This document shows positions 34,665 to 44,523 of a stretch of 64,000 nt of DNA, piece after piece. This stretch comes from Marivivens donghaensis (GTDB taxonomy: Bacteria; Pseudomonadota; Alphaproteobacteria; Rhodobacterales; Rhodobacteraceae): positions 186,001-250,000 of the forward strand of contig NZ_JAATOP010000005.1 in assembly GCF_011806565.1 (NCBI RefSeq). The letters run 5' to 3'. Both the position numbers and the translations under genes were made by a program. A model generated the notes under the pieces. It had not been told where the DNA came from, made no database searches, and saw nothing but the letters and a program-made list of their open reading frames with translations. How positions within the stretch are numbered: the first letter of the stretch is position 1; each line of letters begins with the position of its first letter.

Positions 34665-34695
34665 AAAGGCGCCGCAGTGGGCGCCTTTCGTTTTT
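34665..34695 (+). terminator. Bidirectional intrinsic terminator
   Basis: AAAGGCGCC pairs with GGCGCCTTT around a 6-base loop, with TTTCGTTTTT on the plus side and an A run (Ts on the minus strand) on the other. It serves DUF2189 and the convergent bactofilin gene. Confidence 0.88.
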
Positions 34696-34711
34696 CCGAT
34701 GATCCCGAGGA

Positions 34712-35224
34712 TCAGCTGTTCGCTTCGTCCGATGCGACTGCCGGCATCTTGGGCTTTGCGCCGCCGGTGGTGCTGAGCGGGTCGTCCTGACGCTGGACCG
34801 AGCCTTCGAAGTGGGCGCCGGATTCGATCGCGATGGTCTTGTGGATGATGTCGCCTTCGACGCGGGCGGTCGAGGTGAGGCGGACCTTCAGGCCACGGAC
34901 GCGGCCGATGATGCGGCCGTTGATCACGACGTCGTCTGCAACGACTTCGCCCTTGATGGTGGCGCTTTCGCCGATGGTCAGCAGGTGGGCGCGGATGTCG
35001 CCGTCGACCTGACCTTCGACCTGGATGTCACCGGAGGTCTTGAGGTTGCCTTTGACGTGCAGATCCGACGAAAGGATCGATGCGGGCGGCTTGGCTTTGG
35101 GTGCGGTCGAGGCCAGCTTGCTGTCGGTCGGGGCAGGGCTGGACGGCTTCGACGAAAGGGGCGACGGGGTCGGGGTTTCGGTCGCTTTGGGGCCAGGTTC
35201 GTTGATCTTGCTTTTAGAAAACAT
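34712..35224 (-). CDS. Bactofilin family polymerising protein
   Basis: Cytoskeletal protein that self-assembles without nucleotide and positions cell-wall enzymes. The 170-residue product has a Pro/Ser-rich disordered N-terminus (1-50) and the right-handed beta-helix core (about 52-140: ILSSDLHVKGNLKTSGDIQV, EVVADDVVINGRIIGRV, STARVEGDIIHKTIAIE). It overlaps the upstream M23 peptidase gene by 11 bases, a pairing known elsewhere (for example H. pylori CcmA with Csd peptidases) and suggestive of shape control. Confidence 0.9.
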   Translation of the reverse strand: MFSKSKINEPGPKATETPTPSPLSSKPSSPAPTDSKLASTAPKAKPPASILSSDLHVKGNLKTSGDIQVEGQVDGDIRAHLLTIGESATIKGEVVADDVVINGRIIGRVRGLKVRLTSTARVEGDIIHKTIAIESGAHFEGSVQRQDDPLSTTGGAKPKMPAVASDEANS

Positions 35225-36506
35225 CTTGTCCAGCTCTTATGTAAGTCATCGGGTTTAGTGGCGATCCGTTCACGCGGATCTCGTAGTGCAGGTGCGGTCC
35301 AGTCGATCGTCCGGAATTCCCCATATCACCGATCCGGTCTCCAAGCGAGACTCTTTGACCGACACTGACTTTAATGTCGTTTAGGTGGCCGAAGCGGGTT
35401 TCGATTCCGAAGTCGTGTTGGATCTTGATCAGACGACCATAGCCCGACGACCAGCCCGCGAATGTCACAACACCGTCAGCGGTGGCGTAGATCGGAGTGC
35501 CGATCGGGCCGGCCATGTCGGTGCCCTCGTGCATACGGCCCCAGCGGCGACCGAAGCCCGAACTGTAGCGGAAGCCCGATTTGACGGGCATGGCAAACGG
35601 CGCGTGCTCTGCGGCGATGCGGTAGAGGTCGATGCGTTCGAGCGAGTCCATAATGGCGTTCGCGCGTTCGGCGTCGGGGTTGTAGTTTTCGTCGTCGAGC
35701 GGATTGACCGGAATGCGCGGACCGCCAAGGCCAGAATACCCGCGCTGGACCTGATTGATCAGGGTGTCGGGGTTGAGGCCAGCGGCGCGGAACATGTTGT
35801 CCAGCGGCTCGACCGAGATTTTCAGCGCTTCTTCGATCTGGCGGAAGATGGCTTCGTTCTGGTCCTGCATCAGGCGCAGTTCCAGTTCGGCCTCTGCCGC
35901 GCGGTCGAGCGCGCCTTGGGCGTCGGCTTCGATCTGGTCGCGCTCTGCGGCGGTTTCGGCCAGCGCGGCGGCCAGAAGGTCGAGCGTTTCGTCGCCAGCA
36001 CCGCCCGCTTGCGCGGCGGCGGGGTCGTAGCCTTCGGCGGACATGGCGGTGACGCGCTGCTGAAGCTCGCGGCGTTCGCTCAGCGTGCGGCGCAGGTTGC
36101 TCTGGATCACGTCAATGCCGGTGGACAGCTCGCGGCGCTCGTCTTCGGAGGCCAGAAGCTGCGACTGCATGATGGAGATCTGTTCGAGCGCGGAAGAGAA
36201 ACGGTCCTGCGCGGCGGCGGCTTCGGCCACGCGGCGGTCGCGTTCGTCGGACAGGGCATTCACGCGGTTTTCGTATTCGATCTGGTCACGGCGGGCCTGC
36301 GCGCGGAAGTTACCGGCGCCGATTGAGTCCATCATGATGATCGCGGTGGCGATGATCGTCCAAGCCACCAGCATCGTTCCTGCCACCCAGATCAGTAGCT
36401 GGGTTTCGGAGCGGAGCCTGATAAACCGTGTTTCGTTGTCCGAACGCAGAAAAAGTCGACGTTCGGGAAAGTGCCGTTCCAGTGCGTGGTGCACTTTGGC
36501 CATCAT
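35214..36506 (-). CDS. M23 (LytM) peptidase with coiled coil, DUF5930-type
   Basis: Membrane-anchored peptidoglycan endopeptidase or LytM-type regulator. The 430-residue protein has one membrane segment (about 34-58), a long coiled coil (about 70-205) and a C-terminal M23 domain with HEGTDMAGPIGTPIYA, FAGWSSGYGRLIKIQH, and GPHLHYEIRVNG. The HxxxD and HxH zinc ligands are present, so it is probably active. Start ATG 36506 (or 36503) is preferred over a TTG at 36518. Overlap with bactofilin implies the two act together. Confidence 0.88.
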   Translation of the reverse strand: MMAKVHHALERHFPERRLFLRSDNETRFIRLRSETQLLIWVAGTMLVAWTIIATAIIMMDSIGAGNFRAQARRDQIEYENRVNALSDERDRRVAEAAAAQDRFSSALEQISIMQSQLLASEDERRELSTGIDVIQSNLRRTLSERRELQQRVTAMSAEGYDPAAAQAGGAGDETLDLLAAALAETAAERDQIEADAQGALDRAAEAELELRLMQDQNEAIFRQIEEALKISVEPLDNMFRAAGLNPDTLINQVQRGYSGLGGPRIPVNPLDDENYNPDAERANAIMDSLERIDLYRIAAEHAPFAMPVKSGFRYSSGFGRRWGRMHEGTDMAGPIGTPIYATADGVVTFAGWSSGYGRLIKIQHDFGIETRFGHLNDIKVSVGQRVSLGDRIGDMGNSGRSTGPHLHYEIRVNGSPLNPMTYIRAGQDVF

Positions 36507-36644
36507 GCGAGATCGCAAGAGCCTGTCCCCATCATTCTTTATTCCCGCGGGGCGTCCCGTCGTCCCGCGCGGTCTTGTTAGGACATGGTGTGGAGGCGCT
36601 GCAACAGTTTTGCGCAGAAGTGGCGGAAAAGACTCGGGATTCCG

Positions 36645-37505
36645 CTATTTTGCGCGAATTTCTGCCGAGGCTTTGTTGCCCAAAGCGGTGCGGTCCGGCG
36701 TCTCTTCGGAGAGCGGCCAGTAGAAGTCCGGCGGGATGCCTGCCTCGGCGCGTTTCTCTTCGTTGAAGGGCGGTTTCAGGACGCCGTGGAAGTAGTGGCG
36801 CACGAGGCGGTGGAATTCGTCCTTGGGGTCGAGGTCATGACGCCCGCAGAGGAAGTGGAACCACTTGGAGCCGTAGGCGACGTGGTGGACCTCTTCGGAG
36901 TAGATGACTTCCAGCGCGCTGACGGCGTTCGTCGCCTCGGCCTTGCGGAAAATCTCGATCATGCCTGGCGTCACGTCGAGGCCGCGCGCCTCCAGCACCA
37001 TCGGCACCACAGCGAGGCGGCCCATGATGTCCTCGGCGGTATCTTCGGCAGAGCGCCACATGCCCGCGTGGGCGGGCAGTGCGCCGTAGTGGCTGCCCAT
37101 GTCTTCAAGACAGTCGCATATCAGGTTGAAATGCTTGGACTCTTCGTCTGCGGACTTCACCCAGTCGTCATAGAACCCGATGGGCATTTTGATGTGACCG
37201 AAGCGGGCGATGATGTCCCAGTGCAGGTCCACCGCGTTCAGTTCGATATGCGCAACGGCGTGGAGCAGCGCGATGCGGCCCGCCTCGGAGCCTGTGCGGC
37301 GGCGGGGTACATCGCGGGGAGCCATCAGCGCCGGCTTTTCGGGCCGCGCGGGACGGAGCGGCGGGGTGCCGATGCCGACCGCGATCGGCTCGCCGCCATT
37401 GCGGGAGGCGACCCATTCAGCGGCGTATTTGCGCGAAAGGGCGGTCTTGGCGCGGCCATCGGCGGTGCTGAGGACTTCGCAGGCCATTTCGGTCAACGTC
37501 GGCAT
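36645..37505 (-). CDS. DUF455 ferritin-like protein
   Basis: A 286-residue ferritin-like four-helix protein of the DUF455 family. Candidate metal ligands are the glutamate/histidine pairs in LHAVAHIELNAVDL (about 83-96), DEESKHFNLICDCL (about 135-150), and YSEEVHHVAYG. The family is distantly related to MiaE, the tRNA hydroxylase, but substrate is unproven. It lies between the M23 gene and the peroxiredoxin, all on the minus strand. Confidence 0.82.
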   Translation of the reverse strand: MPTLTEMACEVLSTADGRAKTALSRKYAAEWVASRNGGEPIAVGIGTPPLRPARPEKPALMAPRDVPRRRTGSEAGRIALLHAVAHIELNAVDLHWDIIARFGHIKMPIGFYDDWVKSADEESKHFNLICDCLEDMGSHYGALPAHAGMWRSAEDTAEDIMGRLAVVPMVLEARGLDVTPGMIEIFRKAEATNAVSALEVIYSEEVHHVAYGSKWFHFLCGRHDLDPKDEFHRLVRHYFHGVLKPPFNEEKRAEAGIPPDFYWPLSEETPDRTALGNKASAEIRAK

Positions 37506-37567
37506 GGTCGGCTCCCTGAAGATTTTGGACGACGCGGGAAGTGCCGCGTCATCCGCCAGAGGTCAAG

Positions 37568-38041
37568 TCAGAGGGCTTTGACGGCCTCCAGAACCTCTTC
37601 GGCGTGACCGGCCACTTTGACCTTGGGCCAGACCTTGGCGACTTTGCCGTCCGCATCAATGAGGAACGTGGCGCGTTCGATGCCCATGTAGGTCTTGCCG
37701 TACATGCTCTTTTCGACCCAGACGCCGTAGCGTTCGCACATATCGCTTTCCTCGTCGGACAGCAGCGCGATTTTCAGCTCGTGCTTGGCGATGAACTTGT
37801 CGTGCTTTTTCACGGGGTCTTTCGACACGCCAAGGATGACGGCTCCGGCAGCGGCGAAATCATCCACCATGTCCGTAAAAGCGATGGCTTCCTTGGTGCA
37901 GCCGGGGGTGTCGTCCTTGGGGTAGAAATAGAGAACGACGGGTTTGCCTTGGTAGTCCGACAGGCTGACCGAACCGCCGCCGTCACGGGGCAGGGTGAAG
38001 TCGGGTGCCTGTTCGCCTTCGGCGGGGCGTTGATGGCTCAT
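37568..38041 (-). CDS. bcp: Thioredoxin-dependent peroxiredoxin (BCP/PrxQ)
   Basis: Reduces hydrogen and organic peroxides. The 157-residue protein has the PrxQ fold with the peroxidatic cysteine in FYPKDDTPGCTKEA (about residue 47). The usual resolving cysteine five residues later is absent (the site reads EAIAF); another cysteine in SDMCERYGVW may resolve instead, as in atypical or 1-Cys BCPs. ATG 38041 follows GGAGG; the long upstream frame to 38461 is antisense to the AsmA gene. Confidence 0.92.
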   Translation of the reverse strand: MSHQRPAEGEQAPDFTLPRDGGGSVSLSDYQGKPVVLYFYPKDDTPGCTKEAIAFTDMVDDFAAAGAVILGVSKDPVKKHDKFIAKHELKIALLSDEESDMCERYGVWVEKSMYGKTYMGIERATFLIDADGKVAKVWPKVKVAGHAEEVLEAVKAL

Positions 38042-38134
38042 GGTAACCTCCGATTGCTTTTGATATTCGGCCACTTGCATGACAAAGTGCAGTTTAGGAC
38101 AGGTCCGGCAAAGATAAAGGGGCCAAGGGGCAGG

Positions 38135-41100
38135 ATGACAGGGAAAGACGTGGACGATGACATCGCGCCAGCGGCGGATGCTGTGTCCGAACCTGTGCGT
38201 CCCAAGTTCCGTAAGCTGCGGTTCGCCGTCCGTTCGTTTCTGATCATCCTCGCCATTCCCGTGGTATTTGCGCTGGTCGCCAGTGTCACGCTCGTGGGCC
38301 GCGAAGTGACCGCGCCGTCTTGGCTGCAAGCACGGCTGGAGAGCACGGCGGCAGAGATCCTCAGCGGCGGCACCCTGAAATTCGGCCAGATCAGGCTGGT
38401 GATCAGCGACGATCTGCACCCCCGTGTCCGGATGCGGAACGTGGTGCTGCGCGATGCGCAATCGACGGTGATTGCCCGCGTGCCTTCGGCGGATATCCTG
38501 ATTTCCCCGCGCGGGCTGGTGCTGAAACGCGAGGTGCTGGTGCAGGAGGTCGTTCTGCGCTCCACCCAGATCGGGCTGCGGCGGCGCTCTGACGGTTCGG
38601 TGGCGCTGGCATTCGATGCGAGTGCGGAGCCTGCGGGCGAGGCGGCATCATTTATCGAATTGGTGGATCAGGCCGACGCGCTGCTGGCCCATCCGCTGCT
38701 CGAAGCGCTGGAGACCGTCCGCGCCGAGGGCGTCATCGTCAACTATGCCGACGCGCGGGCAGGGCGGAGCTGGACGCTCGACGGCGGCTCGGCGCTCTTG
38801 GACATGCGGGGCGAAGTGGCATCGCTGCGGGCGTCTGCATTCCTGCTGTCGGGGCGGTCCTATGCGACCCGCGTGGATATCAACGTCGACAGTCCGAAAA
38901 GCGGGCGGGCGGCGTCCATGGGCTTTACCGTGGTCGACGGCATGGCAGCGGACCTCGCCAGCCAGTCGCCCGCGCTGGGGTGGCTGTCGGTGCTGGATGC
39001 GCCCATCACCGCGTCCCTGAGGGGCAGCATCGACGATGACGGCAATCTGGGGCCTCTGTTCGCTTCAATCTCGGTCGAAGACGGCGCGATCCAGCCGTCT
39101 CCCGACACGAACCCGATCCCAATCGGCGCGGCAAAGACCTATCTGACATACGATCCCAAGGGCCAAGCTGTCCGCTTTACCCGTGTGGAGGCCGAAACGG
39201 GCTGGGGGGCGTTCACCGCCAGCGGGCAGGCGTATTTGCGCGGCGCGGATGCCGACGGCTGGCCGCAGGTGTTCGAAAGCCAGTTCACCGTCAACAACCT
39301 CAGCTTCAATCCCGGTGAGACCTACGACGAGCCGCTGACGTTCGAGCGTGCCTCTGCCGACTTCCGCCTGTCGCTGGAGCCGTTCCGCATCGACGTGGGG
39401 AATTATGCGCTGACGGTCCAAGGGCAGAACGTCTACGGGCGCGGACAGGTGCGGACGGGGCCGGACGGCTGGGAGGTGGACGCGGACCTCATGGGCGATA
39501 ACGTCGACCCGATGCCGCTGCTGTCCTACTGGCCGGAGACGTTCAAACCCAACAACAAACGCTGGTTTACCGAGAACCTGCGCCAAGCGACCCTGCACGA
39601 TATAGTCGTCGCGATGCGGTTCCACGCGGGAAAGAAGCCCGAGATCAGCACCAGCGGCAGTTTCTCGGACGCGGTGTTCACGCCGATGCCGTTTCTGCCC
39701 GTGATCGAGGACGCCACAGGGTTCTCGACGCTTTACGACCACTCGATGACACTGCGGCTGGACAAAGGCACCATGCGCGCGCCTCAGGGCGGCGATGTGG
39801 ATGTGGCGGGGGCGGGGGTCACGATCCTCGACACCCGCGAACGTGTCCCGAACGCGCATATGGAGCTGTTCACAGAGAGCACCGTGACCGCCGCGCTGTC
39901 CGTCATCGACCTGCCGCCGATGCAGTTCCTGACCAAAGCGAACCAGCCCGTGACGATGGCGGACGGGCGTGCGCGGGTGAAGACGATCCTCGATATGCCG
40001 CTCATGCCGAACGTGCCGCCCGAGCTGGTGCGCTATTCGACGGACGCGGTGATCACCAACATGCGTTCGACCCACTTTGTCCCCGATCACACTGTGACGG
40101 CGGGGCGGGTGGATGTGCACGTCGATAACTCCGTGCTGCGGGTGTCGGGCGATGCCCGCGTGGGCGATGCACCGATGAGCGTGACGTGGAGCCGCGAACT
40201 CGGCCCAGATGCGCCGCGCCGCAGCCGTCTGGATGCTGACGTGACGCTGACGCGAGAGTCGCTGGCCGAGTTCAATATCGCGCTGCCCGATGATGCGGTG
40301 AGCGGGGAGGCGCGGGGGCGGCTCGGGATCGACCTGATCGACGGCGAGGCGCCGCGCTTTACGCTCGATACCAACATGGAAGGCGCGCGGGTCGCGATTG
40401 CGGGGATCGACTGGGTGAAACCTGCATCCTCCACCGGCAACCTGTCGATCAGCGGTGTGCTGAGTAACCCTGCGCGGATCGAAAGCATCGACATGACCGC
40501 ACCGGGGCTGGAGGCGACGGGCTTCCTCACGCTGGGCGAGGGCGGTCTGCAATCAGCGGAGTTATCCCGCGTGCGGGTCGGCAACTGGCTCAATGCGCCC
40601 GTGACCATCATGCCGCGCGGGGCGGGGCAGTCGCCTGCCATCGCGCTCAAGGGCGGATCGCTCGATCTGCGGAGCGCGCGTTTCGGCGGCTCGGGCGATG
40701 GCGGCGGGCCGATCAGTGCGTTTCTGGATACGCTCGTGATTTCGGACAGCATCCGCGTCGATAACCTGCGCGGTGTCTTCGATACGGCAGATGGGCTGCG
40801 CGGCACGCTCGAAGGGGACGTGAACGGCCAAGCGCCGATCGTCGCCCAGATCCGCCCGAGCGCGAACGGCATTGCGCTGGAGATGAACGCCCAGAACGGC
40901 GGCGAGGTGCTGGCCGCTGCGGGGCTGATGAAGAATGCGTCGGGCGGGAATATGAACCTCTGGCTCGAAAGCGGACCCGACGAGGGCGTCTATGACGGGT
41001 CGTTCGAAATTACAGACCTGCGTGTGCAGGAAGCGCCCGCGCTGGCGGCGCTGCTGGATGCTGCGAGCATCATCGGGCTTCTGACGCAGCTTGATGGCCA

Positions 41101-41443
41101 AGGGCTCCTGTTTACAAACGTCGACGGCGAATTCCGCCTGACCCCCGACAGCTTCATCTTAGGCAGTCTGAGCGCTGTCGGACCGGGGCTTGGCATTTCG
41201 CTCGACGGGGTCTACACGCTCGCGACCGGAGCCATGGACTTTCAGGGCGTGGTTTCGCCGATCTATCTGATCAACGGCATCGGCTCGTTCCTGACACGGC
41301 GCGGCGAGGGGTTGATCGGGTTCAACTACAACCTCGGCGGAACCAAGGACGACATGACGATTATGGTGAACCCGCTGTCTATGTTCACCCCCGGCATGTT
41401 CCGAGAGATTTTCCGACGGCCTCCGCCTGATCTGAGCGAATAG
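38135..41443 (+). CDS. AsmA-like / DUF3971 envelope protein
   Basis: A 1102-residue inner-membrane-anchored protein with a single N-terminal membrane segment (about 32-54) and a very long beta-rich periplasmic part. DUF3971 and AsmA-like C-terminal features are visible, including repeated strands and a C-terminal PIYLINGIGSFLTRRGEGLIGFNYNLGGTKDD block resembling the YhdP/TamB/AsmA group. These proteins are thought to carry phospholipids to the outer membrane. ATG 38135 gives a charged, then hydrophobic start; the frame is open back to 37541 by antisense to bcp. Confidence 0.85.
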   Translation: MTGKDVDDDIAPAADAVSEPVRPKFRKLRFAVRSFLIILAIPVVFALVASVTLVGREVTAPSWLQARLESTAAEILSGGTLKFGQIRLVISDDLHPRVRMRNVVLRDAQSTVIARVPSADILISPRGLVLKREVLVQEVVLRSTQIGLRRRSDGSVALAFDASAEPAGEAASFIELVDQADALLAHPLLEALETVRAEGVIVNYADARAGRSWTLDGGSALLDMRGEVASLRASAFLLSGRSYATRVDINVDSPKSGRAASMGFTVVDGMAADLASQSPALGWLSVLDAPITASLRGSIDDDGNLGPLFASISVEDGAIQPSPDTNPIPIGAAKTYLTYDPKGQAVRFTRVEAETGWGAFTASGQAYLRGADADGWPQVFESQFTVNNLSFNPGETYDEPLTFERASADFRLSLEPFRIDVGNYALTVQGQNVYGRGQVRTGPDGWEVDADLMGDNVDPMPLLSYWPETFKPNNKRWFTENLRQATLHDIVVAMRFHAGKKPEISTSGSFSDAVFTPMPFLPVIEDATGFSTLYDHSMTLRLDKGTMRAPQGGDVDVAGAGVTILDTRERVPNAHMELFTESTVTAALSVIDLPPMQFLTKANQPVTMADGRARVKTILDMPLMPNVPPELVRYSTDAVITNMRSTHFVPDHTVTAGRVDVHVDNSVLRVSGDARVGDAPMSVTWSRELGPDAPRRSRLDADVTLTRESLAEFNIALPDDAVSGEARGRLGIDLIDGEAPRFTLDTNMEGARVAIAGIDWVKPASSTGNLSISGVLSNPARIESIDMTAPGLEATGFLTLGEGGLQSAELSRVRVGNWLNAPVTIMPRGAGQSPAIALKGGSLDLRSARFGGSGDGGGPISAFLDTLVISDSIRVDNLRGVFDTADGLRGTLEGDVNGQAPIVAQIRPSANGIALEMNAQNGGEVLAAAGLMKNASGGNMNLWLESGPDEGVYDGSFEITDLRVQEAPALAALLDAASIIGLLTQLDGQGLLFTNVDGEFRLTPDSFILGSLSAVGPGLGISLDGVYTLATGAMDFQGVVSPIYLINGIGSFLTRRGEGLIGFNYNLGGTKDDMTIMVNPLSMFTPGMFREIFRRPPPDLSE

Positions 41444-41452
41444 GATGCGCCC

Positions 41453-42505
41453 GTGAAACTGAGTGATTTCGATTTCGACCTTCCCGAGGGGCTGATCGCC
41501 ACGCGCCCTGCCAAGCCGCGCAGCTCCGCGCGTCTGCTGGTCGCCCGTGGAAGCGAAATCGAGGACAAGCGCGTCACCGACCTGCTGGACGTGCTGGAGG
41601 CGGGCGACCGACTGGTGCTGAACGACACACGGGTGATCCCCGCGCGTCTGTCGGGCACCCGTCACCGCGATAGCGCCCAAGGCCCCGTGCAGGCGCAGAT
41701 CGAGGTTACGCTGCTGGAGCCGAAGGCGGATGGGACGTGGGGTGCTCTGCTCAAGCCGCTGAAGAAGGTGAAGGATGGGGAGGACATCGTGTTCTCGGAC
41801 CGCCTGACCGCCACCGTTGTCAGCCGTGGCGAAGGGCAGGCCGCGATCCGTTTCAACCTGACGGGCGACGATTTCGACACAGCGCTCAACGAAGCGGGCG
41901 CGATGCCGCTGCCGCCCTATATCGCCGCCCTCCGTGCGCCCGATGCGCAGGACAAAGAGGACTACCAGACCGTCTGGGCCAAGAACACGGGCGCTGTTGC
42001 TGCGCCGACCGCCTCGCTCCATTTCGATGACGAACTGCTGGCCGCGCTGCGGGCCAAAGGCGTGGAGTTCACCTATGTGACGCTGCACGTGGGGGCAGGG
42101 ACGTTTCTGCCGGTGAAGGTGGACGACATCTCGGAACACAAGATGCACTCCGAATGGGGGCAGGTGACCGAAGAGGCCGCCGCCCAGATCAACGCGACCA
42201 AAGCCGCTGGCGGGCGCGTCATTCCCGTGGGCACCACCGCGCTGCGCCTGATCGAAAGCGCCGCAACGGACGACGGCATCGCGCCGTGGGAAGGTCCGAC
42301 CGATATTTTCATCACGCCCGGTTTCACGTTCCGCGTGGCCGATGCGCTGATGACCAACTTCCACCTGCCGAAATCCACGCTGATGATGCTGGTCTCGGCG
42401 CTGCTGGGCGTGAAGGAAATCCGCGCCGTCTACGATCACGCCGTCACAAACGGTTATCGTTTCTTCAGCTATGGTGACGCGTCGCTTTTGATTCCCAAAA
42501 GCTGA
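41453..42505 (+). CDS. queA: tRNA preQ1(34) S-adenosylmethionine ribosyltransferase-isomerase
   Basis: Transfers the ribosyl part of SAM to 7-aminomethyl-7-deazaguanine in tRNA, giving epoxyqueuosine. The 350-residue protein shows [18 protein letters not shown] at the start, [32 protein letters not shown] and TDIFITPGF plus [15 protein letters not shown] at the end, all QueA hallmarks. The start is GTG at 41453, 10 bases after the previous stop. Confidence 0.95.
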   Translation: MKLSDFDFDLPEGLIATRPAKPRSSARLLVARGSEIEDKRVTDLLDVLEAGDRLVLNDTRVIPARLSGTRHRDSAQGPVQAQIEVTLLEPKADGTWGALLKPLKKVKDGEDIVFSDRLTATVVSRGEGQAAIRFNLTGDDFDTALNEAGAMPLPPYIAALRAPDAQDKEDYQTVWAKNTGAVAAPTASLHFDDELLAALRAKGVEFTYVTLHVGAGTFLPVKVDDISEHKMHSEWGQVTEEAAAQINATKAAGGRVIPVGTTALRLIESAATDDGIAPWEGPTDIFITPGFTFRVADALMTNFHLPKSTLMMLVSALLGVKEIRAVYDHAVTNGYRFFSYGDASLLIPKS

Positions 42506-42620
42506 TCAACACTCAGGTCTGTGCACGAGTGAACGTCGGTTTGCGGAGATTTCTGTCGCACACCCACTGGCCGCTGAAAACTTGTGCGCTATGCTCCTCG
42601 CGTAAATATAAGGGGACAGT

Positions 42621-43877
42621 ATGTTTCAGGTACTGAACGCATCCTGGGCGCTTCTGCTCGGGATTTTCATGTTGATGCTCGGCAACGGTGTGCAAGGCAC
42701 GCTGCTCGGTCTACGAGGCGAGGTCGAAGGCTTCTCGACCACGGAAATGTCGATCATCATCTCGGCATACTTCCTCGGCTTCCTGTTCGCATCCCGCATG
42801 GCGCCGCGCATGATCCAGCGCGTGGGCCACGTGCGCGTGTTCGCCGCATTGGGCTCGACGATCTCTGCGATCCTCATTCTGTACCCGACGCTGGCGGACC
42901 CGTGGGCATGGGCCGTTGGCCGCGTGATTATCGGTTTCTGCTTCTGCGGCGTGTATATCACCGCCGAAAGCTGGCTGAACGACAGCGCGACCAATGAGAC
43001 CCGTGGCAAGGCGCTTTCGCTCTACATGATCATGCAGATGGGCGGCGTGGTCGCCGGTCAGTACGTGGTCGCGCTGGGCGATGTCGCGGGCTTCGTGCTG
43101 TTCGTCATTCCGTCGGTCCTCGTTTCGCTGGCCTTCGCGCCGATCCTTCTGTCGGTGCGTCCTGCGCCTGCGTTCGAGGTTGCCAAGCCGCTCACCGTGC
43201 GCGAGCTGATCAAGATCTCCCCGCTTTCCTGTGTCGGTATGTTTGCGCTGGGCGGCGTGTTTGCGGCGCAGTTCGGTATGACGGCGGTCTACGGTGTGAA
43301 GGTCGGCATGACCGTTCCGCAAATCTCGATCATGATCTCGACGATCTATATCGCGGCGCTGCTGCTCCAGTACCCCATCGGCCTGATTTCGGACCACATG
43401 GACCGCCGCTGGCTGATCGCGATCCTGTCGATGATCGGCGGGGCAGGTGCCTTCATCGGCGTTCTGACCGATAACTACTGGCTGGTCGTCGTTGCCGCTG
43501 TCGCGGCGGGTGGCACGTCGAACCCGCTTTACGCGCTGCTGATCGCCTACTGTAACGACTACCTCGCCCGCGAAGACATGGCGGGCGCTTCGGGTGGCCT
43601 TCTGTTCATCAACGGCGTGGGCGCGATTATCGGCCCGATCCTCGTGGGCTTCGTCATGGATAACGTCGGCCCCCAAGGCTACTGGGCCTATATCTCGGTC
43701 CTGCTGTTCGGCCTCGGCGTCTATGCAATCTGGCGTATGACCCAGCGCAGCACACCGAACCTCGAATCCGAAGACCAGAGCAACATGGCCTACGTCATGA
43801 TGCAGACCGCAACGCCCGTGGCTGTCGAAGTCGCGCAGGAGGTCTGGGGACAGGCCGAAGAGGACGAAAACACATGA
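42621..43877 (+). CDS. MFS transporter (YcaD-like)
   Basis: A 418-residue major facilitator with about 12 membrane helices. It has the loop 2-3 region FLFASRMAPRMIQRVGHVRVFA and the loop 8-9 motif YPIGLISDHMDRRWLI typical of MFS. It resembles YcaD/UMF-type carriers; the substrate is unknown. It starts ATG 42621 after AAGGGG and overlaps the DUF924 gene by 4 bases. Confidence 0.85.
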   Translation: MFQVLNASWALLLGIFMLMLGNGVQGTLLGLRGEVEGFSTTEMSIIISAYFLGFLFASRMAPRMIQRVGHVRVFAALGSTISAILILYPTLADPWAWAVGRVIIGFCFCGVYITAESWLNDSATNETRGKALSLYMIMQMGGVVAGQYVVALGDVAGFVLFVIPSVLVSLAFAPILLSVRPAPAFEVAKPLTVRELIKISPLSCVGMFALGGVFAAQFGMTAVYGVKVGMTVPQISIMISTIYIAALLLQYPIGLISDHMDRRWLIAILSMIGGAGAFIGVLTDNYWLVVVAAVAAGGTSNPLYALLIAYCNDYLAREDMAGASGGLLFINGVGAIIGPILVGFVMDNVGPQGYWAYISVLLFGLGVYAIWRMTQRSTPNLESEDQSNMAYVMMQTATPVAVEVAQEVWGQAEEDENT

Positions 43878-44440
43878 GCATGATCGACGATATTCTCGCC
43901 TACTGGATTGACGAACTTGGCCCCAAGGGATGGTACGCAGGCGGCGAGGAGATCGACGATGCCATCCGCGCGCGTTACCTGAGCACGTGGGAAGAGGCGC
44001 GCGCTGGCGGCCTTGGCCACTGGCTCACCGATGCGCGCGGCGCGCTGGCCTATATCATTCTGCTCGACCAGTTCCCCCGCAACATGTTCCGCGGCGATGC
44101 GCGCTCGTTCGAAATGGACCCCGTGGCCCGCTCGACCGCAAAGATGGCGATGGATCGCGGCTGGGACATGGAGATCGAGGGAGACGCCCGCCAGTTCTTC
44201 TATCTGCCGCTGATGCACTCGGAAAACCTCGTGGATCAGGACCGCTCGGTCGATCTGTTCTCCACGCGGATGGAGGGGGACGGGAACGTCGTCCACGCCA
44301 AAGCGCACCGCAAGATCATCCGCGACTTCGGCCGCTTTCCCTATCGCAATGACGCCTTGGGCCGCGAGAGCACACCCGAGGAACAGGCCTTTATGGACGA
44401 CGGCGGATATGCCACGGTCGTCAAACAACTCAGCGCCTGA
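43874..44440 (+). CDS. DUF924 family protein
   Basis: A 188-residue alpha-helical protein of DUF924, with the hallmark WYAGGEEIDDAIRARY, AYIILLDQFPRNMFRG, and FFYLPLMHSENL segments. The fold resembles TPR-like helix bundles; no function is established. It overlaps the MFS gene by 4 bases, so the two are translationally coupled. Confidence 0.88.
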   Translation: MSMIDDILAYWIDELGPKGWYAGGEEIDDAIRARYLSTWEEARAGGLGHWLTDARGALAYIILLDQFPRNMFRGDARSFEMDPVARSTAKMAMDRGWDMEIEGDARQFFYLPLMHSENLVDQDRSVDLFSTRMEGDGNVVHAKAHRKIIRDFGRFPYRNDALGRESTPEEQAFMDDGGYATVVKQLSA

Positions 44441-44523
44441 CCGGAGGGCGTGACCGCGAAAAACTGCCTTGCACCACGTGAGAGGCAGCCATGAATTTGC
44501 GCGGGTGGATTGCCCTTCGGAAA

